Shown here one piece after another: positions 26,856 to 34,879 of a stretch of 64,000 nt of DNA. Within the stretch, counting starts at the first letter, position 1. Every line of letters begins with the position of its first letter. The position numbers and the translations under genes were made by a program. The notes beneath the pieces are model-generated. The model was not told where the DNA came from, ran no database searches, and saw only the letters and a list, made by a program, of their open reading frames with translations. This DNA is from Streptomyces sp. NBC_01142 (lineage in GTDB: Bacteria; Actinomycetota; Actinomycetes; Streptomycetales; Streptomycetaceae): positions 2,046,001 through 2,110,000 of the forward strand of contig NZ_JAPEOR010000002.1 of NCBI RefSeq assembly GCF_026341125.1, read 5' to 3'.

Positions 26856-28889
26856 ATGAATCCCCTCGGCCCCGGCGACCCACTCCGGCTCGGCCCGTAC
26901 CGGCTTGCAGGCGTGCTCGGTGCCGGCGGCATGGGCAAGGTGTACTTCGGCCACGACAGTCAGGGACGAGCTGCGGCCATCAAGGTCCTCCTGCCCCAAC
27001 TGGCTCATGACCAGCACCTGGTGCAGCGATTCCTCCGCGAGGCCGAAGCGGCGCGTGCCGTCACCGGCCCGGGTGTCGCACACGTCCTCGCGGCGCAGAC
27101 CGAGGGGGGCCGACCCTGGATCGCCTCCGAGTTCCTGGCGGGACCCACTCTGGACCAGGCTGTCTCGGCGCACGGACTCTTCTCCGAGCAGGCCGTTCGC
27201 GCGCTGGCCGCGTCTCTCGCCCAGGCGCTCCAGAACATCCACGCTGTCGGTCTGATCCACCGGGACCTCAAGCCGGAGAACATCGTTCTGACGTCGAACG
27301 GTCCTCGGATCATCGACTTCGGTATCGCGCGGCCCGAACACGGACTCACCCTGACCACTACGGGACAGGTGCCGGTGACGCCCGGCTATGGCGCACCGGA
27401 ACAGGTACTGGGCCAGCGCGTCGGTCCGGCAGCTGACATCTTCTCACTGGGCGCCGTGCTGGCGTATGCGGCGAGCGGCCGACGAGCGTACGACGGCGCC
27501 CACGTGGCCGCGGTGCAGTACGAAGTGGTGCATGGGGAGCCGGACCTGAGCCAGGTACCGGAGCAATTGCGGACGCTCATCGGTCCGTGCCTGGCCAAGG
27601 ATCCCGCCTTCAGGCCCTCCCCCGACCAGATCCGTACTGCCTTCGCGCCGCCGCGGGGGGCCGAACGCATTTGGCAGCACGGCCCCCTGGCCACCGACAT
27701 CAAACAACGCGAGGTCGGCGCGAAGCAGTTGACCACCCTCCCCGGAACGGTCGTGTCAGCGCCGCCGAACCGACGCCGGTTCCTGACCGGGATCGCGACA
27801 GGGGCAGCGGTACTGGCGGCCGGAGGAGGGGCAGCCGCCTGGCTGCTGGGCGACGACGAATCCGGCGACCGCGCGAAGAAAACCTCGCCGCAGGCGAAGA
27901 ACGGCGCGGTACCCGCTGCCGGGAAACGCATGTGGGGCCCGCTCATGATTGCGGACCCCTGGAGCCCTCCCGCACTCGTCATCGACGGCAATGTGGTCTT
28001 CGGCGGCAAGGACGGCGGCCTGGTGGTCCACGGCGCGGTCGACGGCAAGAAGAAATGGGAAGCCCTCAACATCACCCCGTCCTCCGAGTTCCTCGCGCTG
28101 CCCGATGGCCTGCTCGTGGCCGCGGACGCCGGCGGGACGGTTCACGCCTTCACCCCGTCCACCGGTAAACAGCAGTGGACCGCGGATGTGGACGCCGTAG
28201 TACTGCTCGCGGCGAACGATGACGCCCTCTTCCTCATGACGCGGGACAAGAAGATCCGCGCCCTCGACACAAAGACGCGCAAGCCGTTGTGGACTGTCAC
28301 CTCACCATTTGGCTCCGGCTACGGAACGGCCGGCAAGAGGCACCTGGTCCTCCACACCGACACCGGCGACGTCAGCGCCCTCGATACCGGCTCGGGCAAG
28401 AAGCTCTGGGAACGCCGTGGCCTGGCCACGTACACCGCGATACCGGCGGTTCATGGCGACAACGTCATTGTCGGCGGCAACTCGCTGAAGGCTGTCGGGC
28501 TCGACGACGGCAAAGACGTGTGGTCCGTGCCCTCCCAATCCGGTCTCGAGTCGTTCGGATGGGGCTCGGCATCGGTCGACGGGAGACGCGTCTACGCAGT
28601 CGACAACACGGTGCTCCACTGTCGTGAGCTGAGCAACGGCGCGAAGCTCTGGGCGTACGACCTGAAGACGTTCCACGTTGCCAACACACCCCCGGCAGTG
28701 CTCGACTCGGTTGTCTGTGGGATCACAGTCAAGGGCAAGTCTTTCGACGCGGTGGCCATCCACAAGGAAACAGGCAAGCGCGCCTGGGGCCACGAGCAGC
28801 ACCGCTCCAAGTCCCTGAAACTGACGGCGGATCGCAATCAGCTCTTCCTGCTCCAGGGGGAGAGCGCGACATCAGTGTCAGGAGGCTGA
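26856..28889 (+). CDS. Ser/Thr kinase with beta-propeller sensor, 2
   Basis: 677 residues from ATG 26856 with agaagga about 8 bases upstream. Kinase motifs intact: LGAGGMGKV (21-29), Lys43, HRDLKPEN (135-142), DFG (154-156). NRRRFLTG (305-312) starts the membrane helix (about 309-331) and again resembles a Tat motif. The outer domain has propeller repeats (KKKWEALNI, GKQQWTADV, RKPLWTVTS, GKKLWERRG, GKDVWSVPS, GAKLWAYDL). Paralogous to the preceding kinase, 25 bp away, and convergent with the mycosin gene 46 bp on. Confidence 0.92.
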   Translation: MNPLGPGDPLRLGPYRLAGVLGAGGMGKVYFGHDSQGRAAAIKVLLPQLAHDQHLVQRFLREAEAARAVTGPGVAHVLAAQTEGGRPWIASEFLAGPTLDQAVSAHGLFSEQAVRALAASLAQALQNIHAVGLIHRDLKPENIVLTSNGPRIIDFGIARPEHGLTLTTTGQVPVTPGYGAPEQVLGQRVGPAADIFSLGAVLAYAASGRRAYDGAHVAAVQYEVVHGEPDLSQVPEQLRTLIGPCLAKDPAFRPSPDQIRTAFAPPRGAERIWQHGPLATDIKQREVGAKQLTTLPGTVVSAPPNRRRFLTGIATGAAVLAAGGGAAAWLLGDDESGDRAKKTSPQAKNGAVPAAGKRMWGPLMIADPWSPPALVIDGNVVFGGKDGGLVVHGAVDGKKKWEALNITPSSEFLALPDGLLVAADAGGTVHAFTPSTGKQQWTADVDAVVLLAANDDALFLMTRDKKIRALDTKTRKPLWTVTSPFGSGYGTAGKRHLVLHTDTGDVSALDTGSGKKLWERRGLATYTAIPAVHGDNVIVGGNSLKAVGLDDGKDVWSVPSQSGLESFGWGSASVDGRRVYAVDNTVLHCRELSNGAKLWAYDLKTFHVANTPPAVLDSVVCGITVKGKSFDAVAIHKETGKRAWGHEQHRSKSLKLTADRNQLFLLQGESATSVSGG

Positions 28890-28935
28890 CGAGCAGCGGT
28901 GCTGCGGCTGTTTCACATCACGGTGAGACCCTGAC

Positions 28936-30306
28936 TCATCCGGGCTGGCCGGGGCCGGGGCCGGGCGGACCCGGGGGGTAGGCAGGGTTCGGGCTCTGAC
29001 CGGTCTGCGGTGGACCGTAGGCCGGGTATGGCTGCTGTTGCGGCGTGGATCCGTAGGCAGGCGTCGACGACGCAAGGGCCGCGTTGCTGCGGCGGGAGCG
29101 GATGACCACGACGGCGACTGCGGCGCCGAGGAGGGCGGCCGCGCCGACGCCGAGTGCGATCCAGAGGCCGGTGTTGCTGTCGTCACTGGACGAGCCGACG
29201 GCCGGCTTGTCGTCCTTCGCGTTGCTCTCGCTGCCTGCCGTGTCCTTGGAGGCTTCGGGGGAGGGCGACTTGGGGGCGGCGGCCGCGAGGTCGGGGAGCG
29301 GAAATTCGTCGGCGGGGCCGGGGTCGCCCGGGGTCCTCAGCGCGCGGAGGGGACGCACCGCGCCGTAGCCTACGTAGTCGTTGCGCTTGTTGCCGCTCGT
29401 CGGGCCGCTGACTGTGTTGAGCATGACCCGCAGAACTTGATTGTTGGTCCACTCGGGGTGCTTGGACCAGATCAGGGCGGCGGAGGCGGAAGCGATTGCG
29501 CTGGCGTCACTGGTTCCGTGCGAGTTGCAGAGGCCGGTCTTGCCACCACAGGCGTGGACCATCTCCTCACCAGGTGCCGCTACGTCCACTTGGGGGCCGT
29601 ACTGGGACTCTTTGGTCTTCTTGAGATTCTTACCGAAGGCACCGACGCCGACAACTCCGGGAGTGCCAGCGGGATAGTCGAGCGCTGGGCTACCGTCGTT
29701 GCCTGTTGCAGCAAAGATCAACGAACCCTTCTCGATGGCATACCTCACAGCATCCGACATTCGCTGTTTGCCGCTTTCCGTGCCCATCGAAATATTGATT
29801 ACCTTGGCACCCGCGTCGACTGCATAGCGAATGGCCTCCGGCGCGGATCTATTGAACTCCTCGTCGCCCTCAGCTCGATTGCTCTCATCACCAGACCTGG
29901 GCATTCGAATGGGAAGGATCTTGGCACCCGGCGCAAGCCCGAAGGCACCGTCCCCCCCGCCGCTCTTGCCTGTCCCTGCGATCAGCCCGGCCATGCCTGT
30001 GCCGTGACCGTCATAATCCGTCTGCTCGTCGCCCCGCTCGTCCGGTGCCAAATCGCTGCCCCTGAGTACCTGCCCCCGAAGGTCTGGGTTCGTTGCGTCG
30101 ACACCGGTGTCAATGACAGCAACTGTGACGCCCTTCCCGGTGCTGGTCTGCCAGATCTTCTCAGCCCCCATGGCATCCAGGTGCCATTGCTGGGACCGGA
30201 TCGTCTCGGCATGTGCTGGAGTTGCTGCGATGCCCACCAGCAGCAATCCCACAGCCGACGCAACGACAGTAGGCCGGACAAGTCGCTTGCTGCTGGGGGC
30301 TCGCAT
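28936..30306 (-). CDS. Mycosin-like subtilisin (type VII secretion protease)
   Basis: 456 residues. Signal peptide 1-33 (ends AHA), subtilase domain with Asp66 (VIDTGVD), His101 (DGHGTGMAG) and Ser266 (HGTSDAS), then a linker, one membrane helix (381-402) and a Pro/Gln-rich cytoplasmic tail (QQQPYPAYGPPQ). Signal, domain and C-terminal anchor are the MycP plan; mycosins cleave type VII substrates and stabilise the ESX complex. Last gene of a three-gene minus-strand unit with two ESX-type proteins. Codon use from here to about 32465 is less strictly G/C at third positions than in the neighbours. Confidence 0.92.
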   Translation of the reverse strand: MRAPSSKRLVRPTVVASAVGLLLVGIAATPAHAETIRSQQWHLDAMGAEKIWQTSTGKGVTVAVIDTGVDATNPDLRGQVLRGSDLAPDERGDEQTDYDGHGTGMAGLIAGTGKSGGGDGAFGLAPGAKILPIRMPRSGDESNRAEGDEEFNRSAPEAIRYAVDAGAKVINISMGTESGKQRMSDAVRYAIEKGSLIFAATGNDGSPALDYPAGTPGVVGVGAFGKNLKKTKESQYGPQVDVAAPGEEMVHACGGKTGLCNSHGTSDASAIASASAALIWSKHPEWTNNQVLRVMLNTVSGPTSGNKRNDYVGYGAVRPLRALRTPGDPGPADEFPLPDLAAAAPKSPSPEASKDTAGSESNAKDDKPAVGSSSDDSNTGLWIALGVGAAALLGAAVAVVVIRSRRSNAALASSTPAYGSTPQQQPYPAYGPPQTGQSPNPAYPPGPPGPGPGQPG

Positions 30307-30333
30307 CTCTTCCCTCTGACGGTTCGGTCTGGA

Positions 30334-31872
30334 CTAGTCGATGACTGGCGGGACTACACGTCGGTTGCCCTGCTGCCAGGTCTCTTCGTCCTCCGACAGG
30401 TAGTCCGGACGCTCGCCGTTCCGGTCGTCACGACGAGAGTTGGCACCTTGCGACCCTGGAGGCACCGCTCCGGTTCGGCCGGCCTGTCCGGCGTTTGCTC
30501 CACCGGTGGAGCTGGGGTCCACGCCTCGAACCAGCCCTGATCCACCGGGCGTGAAGGGCCGGGCGCTGTTCTGCCCAGGCTGTTGAGGCCGACCGCCGAC
30601 AATGCCACCCATCTCGGATCCCAGGCGACGCCCGCCGGAGATACCGCCCTGACTCGCGCCCCCCATAGGTCCGCCGCCAGGCATCCCTGGCATGCCGGGC
30701 ATGCCGCCGCGGCCCATTGGCCCGCGGGCAGTGGTGGCTTCGTTGCCGACTACCGTGCCACGGGGAATTCCGCCAGTGGAGCGGCCCGTGCTCGGCGGTA
30801 CAGGGCGGCCACCGGCGATGCCACTTTCGCGCGGCATCCTGGGGTTGGTGCCGGCTTGCCCGGACGGGACAACACTCCGCCCACCCTGAGGTGTCTTACC
30901 ACCGGGTCCACCGGTATTGGGTACCGCAGGGTTGCCGCCGAACGTAGGCGGGATCCTTCCCGGCAGGACTGGGCCCGGCGTGACGGGGCCCAGCCCGTCA
31001 GGCCTGCTGGTCGGCGGGCCAGGCGTTCCGGGGGGCGCGGTGGGCGCCGGGTCGGGCAGCGTGGCAACGCTGTCGATCCCCATGTCCACAGGGCCTTCCA
31101 CCGGCCGCGATGCGCCCGCACTGATTCCGCCCGTACCGGCTCCGGTGTCGACTCTGGCCTGCGACACCTCGTCACGAGCCACGGTGCGCTCCTGAGCGGG
31201 CGCATACGCGCGCTCCGCCGAGGACGAGCTACCGTCACTGCCTGAACGCGCGAGATCCTGAGACCCTCCACCAGACACCCGCCCGCCGTCAGGCACGAAC
31301 TGATCCGGCGGCGGCTGGAAAGTCGGGACCTCTAGCTTGCCGATCTCCACATACGACGTCTTGTACGAACCCGCCAGTTCTCTCATCATGTCAGCGGCTT
31401 CGACCCGGTTCTTCTCCTCGGTCGCAGCCAGCGCAGCCGTCGCATTCGCTGCCACAGTCTTCGAGTCAGTGTCGTTCGGCGCCGACTTGGCCGCCTCCAA
31501 GTTGGCCGAGGCCTGCTCCTTGGAGGTGTACCTCGGGATCGCCTTCTGTGTGGTGGCAATATCCTCGGCGGCCCTGCTCATCCACTCCGACGCACTCTGG
31601 CTGTAGTCCGCCAGCCGCTGCGTCGCGCTCGCCAGGCTCTCGCCCCATTCGACGAAGGCCTGGAAGCCTTCGCCCTTCCACTCCACGCGTTCTGGGCGGA
31701 ACTTCAGCTGCTGCGCGATCTTCCCTATCTCAACGTAGGCGCTGGACAGCCGGTCCGCGGCTGCCTGCACCTGGACGCTGCTGGCCTGGTCGAGCCACGC
31801 CAGCATTTCCTCGTGAGACATGCTGTGGAAGGGTGTCGTGCCGCCGCCGCTTCCGCTTTCCTTGGGTTCCAT
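30334..31872 (-). CDS. WxG-motif ESX/PPE-like protein with Gly/Pro-rich tail
   Basis: 512 residues. Residues 20-190 are helical with a WxG turn (WKG at 65-67) and AYVEIGK repeated before and after it, as in PPE or EspB-like proteins. Residues 195-485 are low complexity, rich in Gly, Pro, Met and Arg (MPGMPGMPGG). The C-terminus has YLSED (491-495), a YxxxD type VII export signal, followed by EETW and the ending RRVVPPVID. Probably secreted; the mycosin next to it is a likely processing enzyme (inference). Confidence 0.8.
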   Translation of the reverse strand: MEPKESGSGGGTTPFHSMSHEEMLAWLDQASSVQVQAAADRLSSAYVEIGKIAQQLKFRPERVEWKGEGFQAFVEWGESLASATQRLADYSQSASEWMSRAAEDIATTQKAIPRYTSKEQASANLEAAKSAPNDTDSKTVAANATAALAATEEKNRVEAADMMRELAGSYKTSYVEIGKLEVPTFQPPPDQFVPDGGRVSGGGSQDLARSGSDGSSSSAERAYAPAQERTVARDEVSQARVDTGAGTGGISAGASRPVEGPVDMGIDSVATLPDPAPTAPPGTPGPPTSRPDGLGPVTPGPVLPGRIPPTFGGNPAVPNTGGPGGKTPQGGRSVVPSGQAGTNPRMPRESGIAGGRPVPPSTGRSTGGIPRGTVVGNEATTARGPMGRGGMPGMPGMPGGGPMGGASQGGISGGRRLGSEMGGIVGGRPQQPGQNSARPFTPGGSGLVRGVDPSSTGGANAGQAGRTGAVPPGSQGANSRRDDRNGERPDYLSEDEETWQQGNRRVVPPVID

Positions 31873-31907
31873 TATCCCGCCTCTATCCCCGTGGTTCCCA
31901 GTGGCCG

Positions 31908-32465
31908 TTACTGGGTGTTCCCGACGCCGGCCGTGTCGCCCGGCTGTTGCGCCTCACCGCTGGGCTGCTGGGCCTTGTTCTTCTCGGCCTGCTCCTTCGC
32001 CCGTTCCCTGGCCAGCTCCTGGGCCACGGTGTCCTTCTCGTAGTCGTACTTGCTCTCAGTACGCTGCCTGATGGTCAGCATGCGCCTACGGATGTCGTCG
32101 TCCATGCCCTGATAGCCGTCCTTGGACGCGACGACAGCGATGCCCATGCCTTCCATGCAGTCCGCAAGCAGCTGCGAGAGCTGCTTCAGCTGGGTGATGA
32201 CGGTGTCGTACGCATTGAAGAGGCCGGACGCTTCGACCCAGCCGTTGCCTCCGCCCCCGAACTGCGTGCGGTCGATCGCGTCGTCGCCGATCTTCTTGGG
32301 TCCGGCCGGCGAGCCATTGAGATCGAGAACGAGCTTGTCGACCCGCTTCTTGAACTCCCCCATCGACTCAGGGTCGTACAGCATCGCGGCCATCACTGGG
32401 TTGACCATGCGCAACTGCCGCTCGTCGCTCGACATTCCCCCGCCGCTGCCACCGTCCTGTACCAC
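31908..32465 (-). CDS. Leaderless helical ESX-cluster protein
   Basis: 185 residues, GTG 32465 with ggggagg 5 bases upstream; an ATG at residue 11 is an alternative. Predicted two long helices (FKKRVDKLVLDL, YDTVITQLKQLSQLLADCMEG) then a charged helical tail (ELARERAKEQAEKNK) and a Gln/Gly-rich end. No signal peptide. It fits a small ESX-type partner of the WxG protein downstream (35 bp gap). First gene of the unit. Confidence 0.65.
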   Translation of the reverse strand: MVQDGGSGGGMSSDERQLRMVNPVMAAMLYDPESMGEFKKRVDKLVLDLNGSPAGPKKIGDDAIDRTQFGGGGNGWVEASGLFNAYDTVITQLKQLSQLLADCMEGMGIAVVASKDGYQGMDDDIRRRMLTIRQRTESKYDYEKDTVAQELARERAKEQAEKNKAQQPSGEAQQPGDTAGVGNTQ

Positions 32466-32563
32466 GTACGCCTCCCCGTTTACACACGTCTACAGGGATC
32501 ACTGTACCGAGGCGGAGTGACAGTCCGCACCCCCGGATTGCACATGCAATGAGCATCACACAG

Positions 32564-34879
32564 TTACGAGTTGGGAACCGCAACCGCCGCCTGAGGCCTG
32601 ATCGGGAGGCGGTTGATCGGGCGGCCCGTTGCCGCGCGTACCGCCGAAGCCACCGCCGCCGGGGAAGTGACCACCGGGACCGCGCTCGCCGCCTTTGCAC
32701 CGAAGGGGGCCACCACGTCGCGTTCCTCGATCAGTTTCACGATGCGAATGTCCGGGGCGTCCAGGGATGTCGGGAGTGCGTAGCCCGTCAGGTCCGGGTG
32801 GCGGATCAGGCCGCGGGCCGTGCGGAGGTTCTCCGTCAGGGCCGTGCCGACGCCCTGGGTGATGCCCGCCTCGATGCGGGTGGCCAGTTGGGCCGGGTTC
32901 AGGACGCGGCCCACATCCTGGGCCACCGCCATTTCGACCACGCGGATCGAGCCGAGCTCGATGTCGACATCGACCACCGCGCGGATCGCGCAGAACGCCA
33001 TGCCCACGAACGCGTCGCCCTGGCCCTCCTCGTCGAGGGGCTCCGTGGGGTGGGGGCGGCACTGGGCCGTGGCCCACAGTTCCTTGCCGTCCATCGCCTC
33101 GGTGACCGTGGTGGAGAGCACGCCGTCGTACGACGTGATCTTGCCGTCGGTGATCTGGAGCAGCTCGGTGGACATGCCGAACTTGTGGGCCAGGGGCTGG
33201 AGAAGCTGCGTACGGACCATCTTGGCCGCGCGCTCCACCGCGCCGCCCGAGACCCAGGTGTGGCGGCCGTGGGCCGCCGGGCCCGCCGGGGGCTGGTCCG
33301 TGTCGACGGAGGCGACGTGGACCTCGTCGATGCCCAGCGTCTCCTGGACGATCTGGCGGGCGAGGGTGGAGAAGCCCTGGCCGGTCTCGACGGCGGCGCA
33401 GATGACGGTCGCGATGCCGTCGTGGACCTTGACGGTCGCCGTGGAGACTTCGTCGGTGCCTTCGGCGCCCAGCATGTGGACCATGCCCAGTGCGTAGCCG
33501 ACGCCGCGCCGCACCGCTCCCGGTTCGCCGGCGCCTTCCGGGCCGCCGGGGAGCAGCCAGTCGTTCTCGGGGGTGTCCTTGGGGAGGGAAGGGAGCGGGA
33601 AGTCACGGACCGCGCAGAGGAGTTCGGCGACCGGGGCAGGACAGGTGACGGTCTGGCCCGTCGGGAGGATGTCGCCGGTCGCCAGTGCGTTGCGCAGTCG
33701 AAGTTCGGTGGGGTCCAGGCCGAGCTTCACGGACAGTTTGTCCATCTGGGCCTCGTACGCCGCACAGACCTGCATCGCGCCCTCGCCCCGGACGTGGCCC
33801 GAGGGAGGGTTGTTCGTACGGACCGCCCAGCCCTCGATGAAGGCGTGCGGGACGACGTACGGGCCGCAGGCGAACGCGACCGCCGCGGCCAGCGACTCGG
33901 AGGAGGCGTCGGCGTACGCGCCCGCGTCCAGCAGCAGTTGGGCCTCGACCTTGACCAGGTGGCCCTCCGCGTCCGCGTGGTGGCGGTAGCGCAGCAGCGT
34001 CGGGTGGCGGTGGGCGTGGCCCAGGAAGGACTCCTCGCGGGTCGCCGTCAGCTTGACCGGGCAGCCCGTCTTCAGCGCCAGCATGCCCAGGGGGAGCTGG
34101 AAACCGGGGTCCTCGCGGTCGCCCGTCGCGCCCGGGACTCCGGTGACCACGATCTTCACCCGGTCCGGCTCCAGGCCGAAGCATGCCGCCGCGAGGTCAC
34201 GGTCCGTGTGGGGGTCGGTGGAGGCGACGTACAGCTCCACACCGCCGTCCGGGCGCGGCACGGCGAGACCTGCCTCGGCACCGATGGGGGCCGGGTCCTG
34301 GCGGCCGATGCGGTAGAGGCCCTCGACGATCACGTCGCCCGTCGCGTCCGGGTCGCCGTAGCGGAGCGGGATGTGGCGGATCAGGTTGCCGTCGGGGTGC
34401 AGGGGTTCGGCGGCGAAGGCCTTCTCCGGGTCGGTGACCGGTTCCAGGGGTTCGTACTCGACCGCGATGGCCGCAGCGGCCAGGCGGGCCGTGTCGGGGT
34501 GGTCCGCGGCGACCGCCGCGATCGCCTCGCCGTGATGGCGGACGATCTCGGAGGCGAAGACGGGACGGTCGGCAATACGCCTGCCGTAAGCGGAATCACC
34601 CGTAATGTCCTGGTGTGTGACCACGGCTCGTACGCCCGGCATCTCCAGCGCCGCCGAGGTGTCGATCGAGCCGATCCGGGCATGAGGGTGCGGGGAGCGC
34701 AGGATCGCCGCCCACAGCAGGCCCTCGGCCCACAGATCGGCGGCGTACGGAAACGTCCCCTCGGTCTTGGCTCGGGCGTCGGCCGGGGGCAGGGACGCGC
34801 CGAGACCGTGGGCGGGCGCCTCCGGCTGGGGGCCGTCGACCGCCTGGGGCGTCGTCGTGGTGGCCGCGTCGTTGCTCAC
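32564..34879 (-). CDS. Xanthine dehydrogenase-like molybdopterin subunit, atypical
   Basis: 771 residues, overall like the large subunit of xanthine dehydrogenase/CO dehydrogenase enzymes (RGEGAMQV at 364-370, TGQGFSTLARQIV, GMAFCAIRAVVDVD). Two hallmarks are changed: the GGGFGGK-type loop that contacts the cofactor is GATGDREDPGFQ (250-261), and the catalytic Glu expected in GxKGxGExP is absent, the segment reading GAKAASAVP from residue 727. It may be a divergent hydroxylase or an inactive or repurposed paralogue. It overlaps the iron-sulfur subunit gene by 4 bases. Confidence 0.88.
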   Translation of the reverse strand: MSNDAATTTTPQAVDGPQPEAPAHGLGASLPPADARAKTEGTFPYAADLWAEGLLWAAILRSPHPHARIGSIDTSAALEMPGVRAVVTHQDITGDSAYGRRIADRPVFASEIVRHHGEAIAAVAADHPDTARLAAAAIAVEYEPLEPVTDPEKAFAAEPLHPDGNLIRHIPLRYGDPDATGDVIVEGLYRIGRQDPAPIGAEAGLAVPRPDGGVELYVASTDPHTDRDLAAACFGLEPDRVKIVVTGVPGATGDREDPGFQLPLGMLALKTGCPVKLTATREESFLGHAHRHPTLLRYRHHADAEGHLVKVEAQLLLDAGAYADASSESLAAAVAFACGPYVVPHAFIEGWAVRTNNPPSGHVRGEGAMQVCAAYEAQMDKLSVKLGLDPTELRLRNALATGDILPTGQTVTCPAPVAELLCAVRDFPLPSLPKDTPENDWLLPGGPEGAGEPGAVRRGVGYALGMVHMLGAEGTDEVSTATVKVHDGIATVICAAVETGQGFSTLARQIVQETLGIDEVHVASVDTDQPPAGPAAHGRHTWVSGGAVERAAKMVRTQLLQPLAHKFGMSTELLQITDGKITSYDGVLSTTVTEAMDGKELWATAQCRPHPTEPLDEEGQGDAFVGMAFCAIRAVVDVDIELGSIRVVEMAVAQDVGRVLNPAQLATRIEAGITQGVGTALTENLRTARGLIRHPDLTGYALPTSLDAPDIRIVKLIEERDVVAPFGAKAASAVPVVTSPAAVASAVRAATGRPINRLPIRPQAAVAVPNS

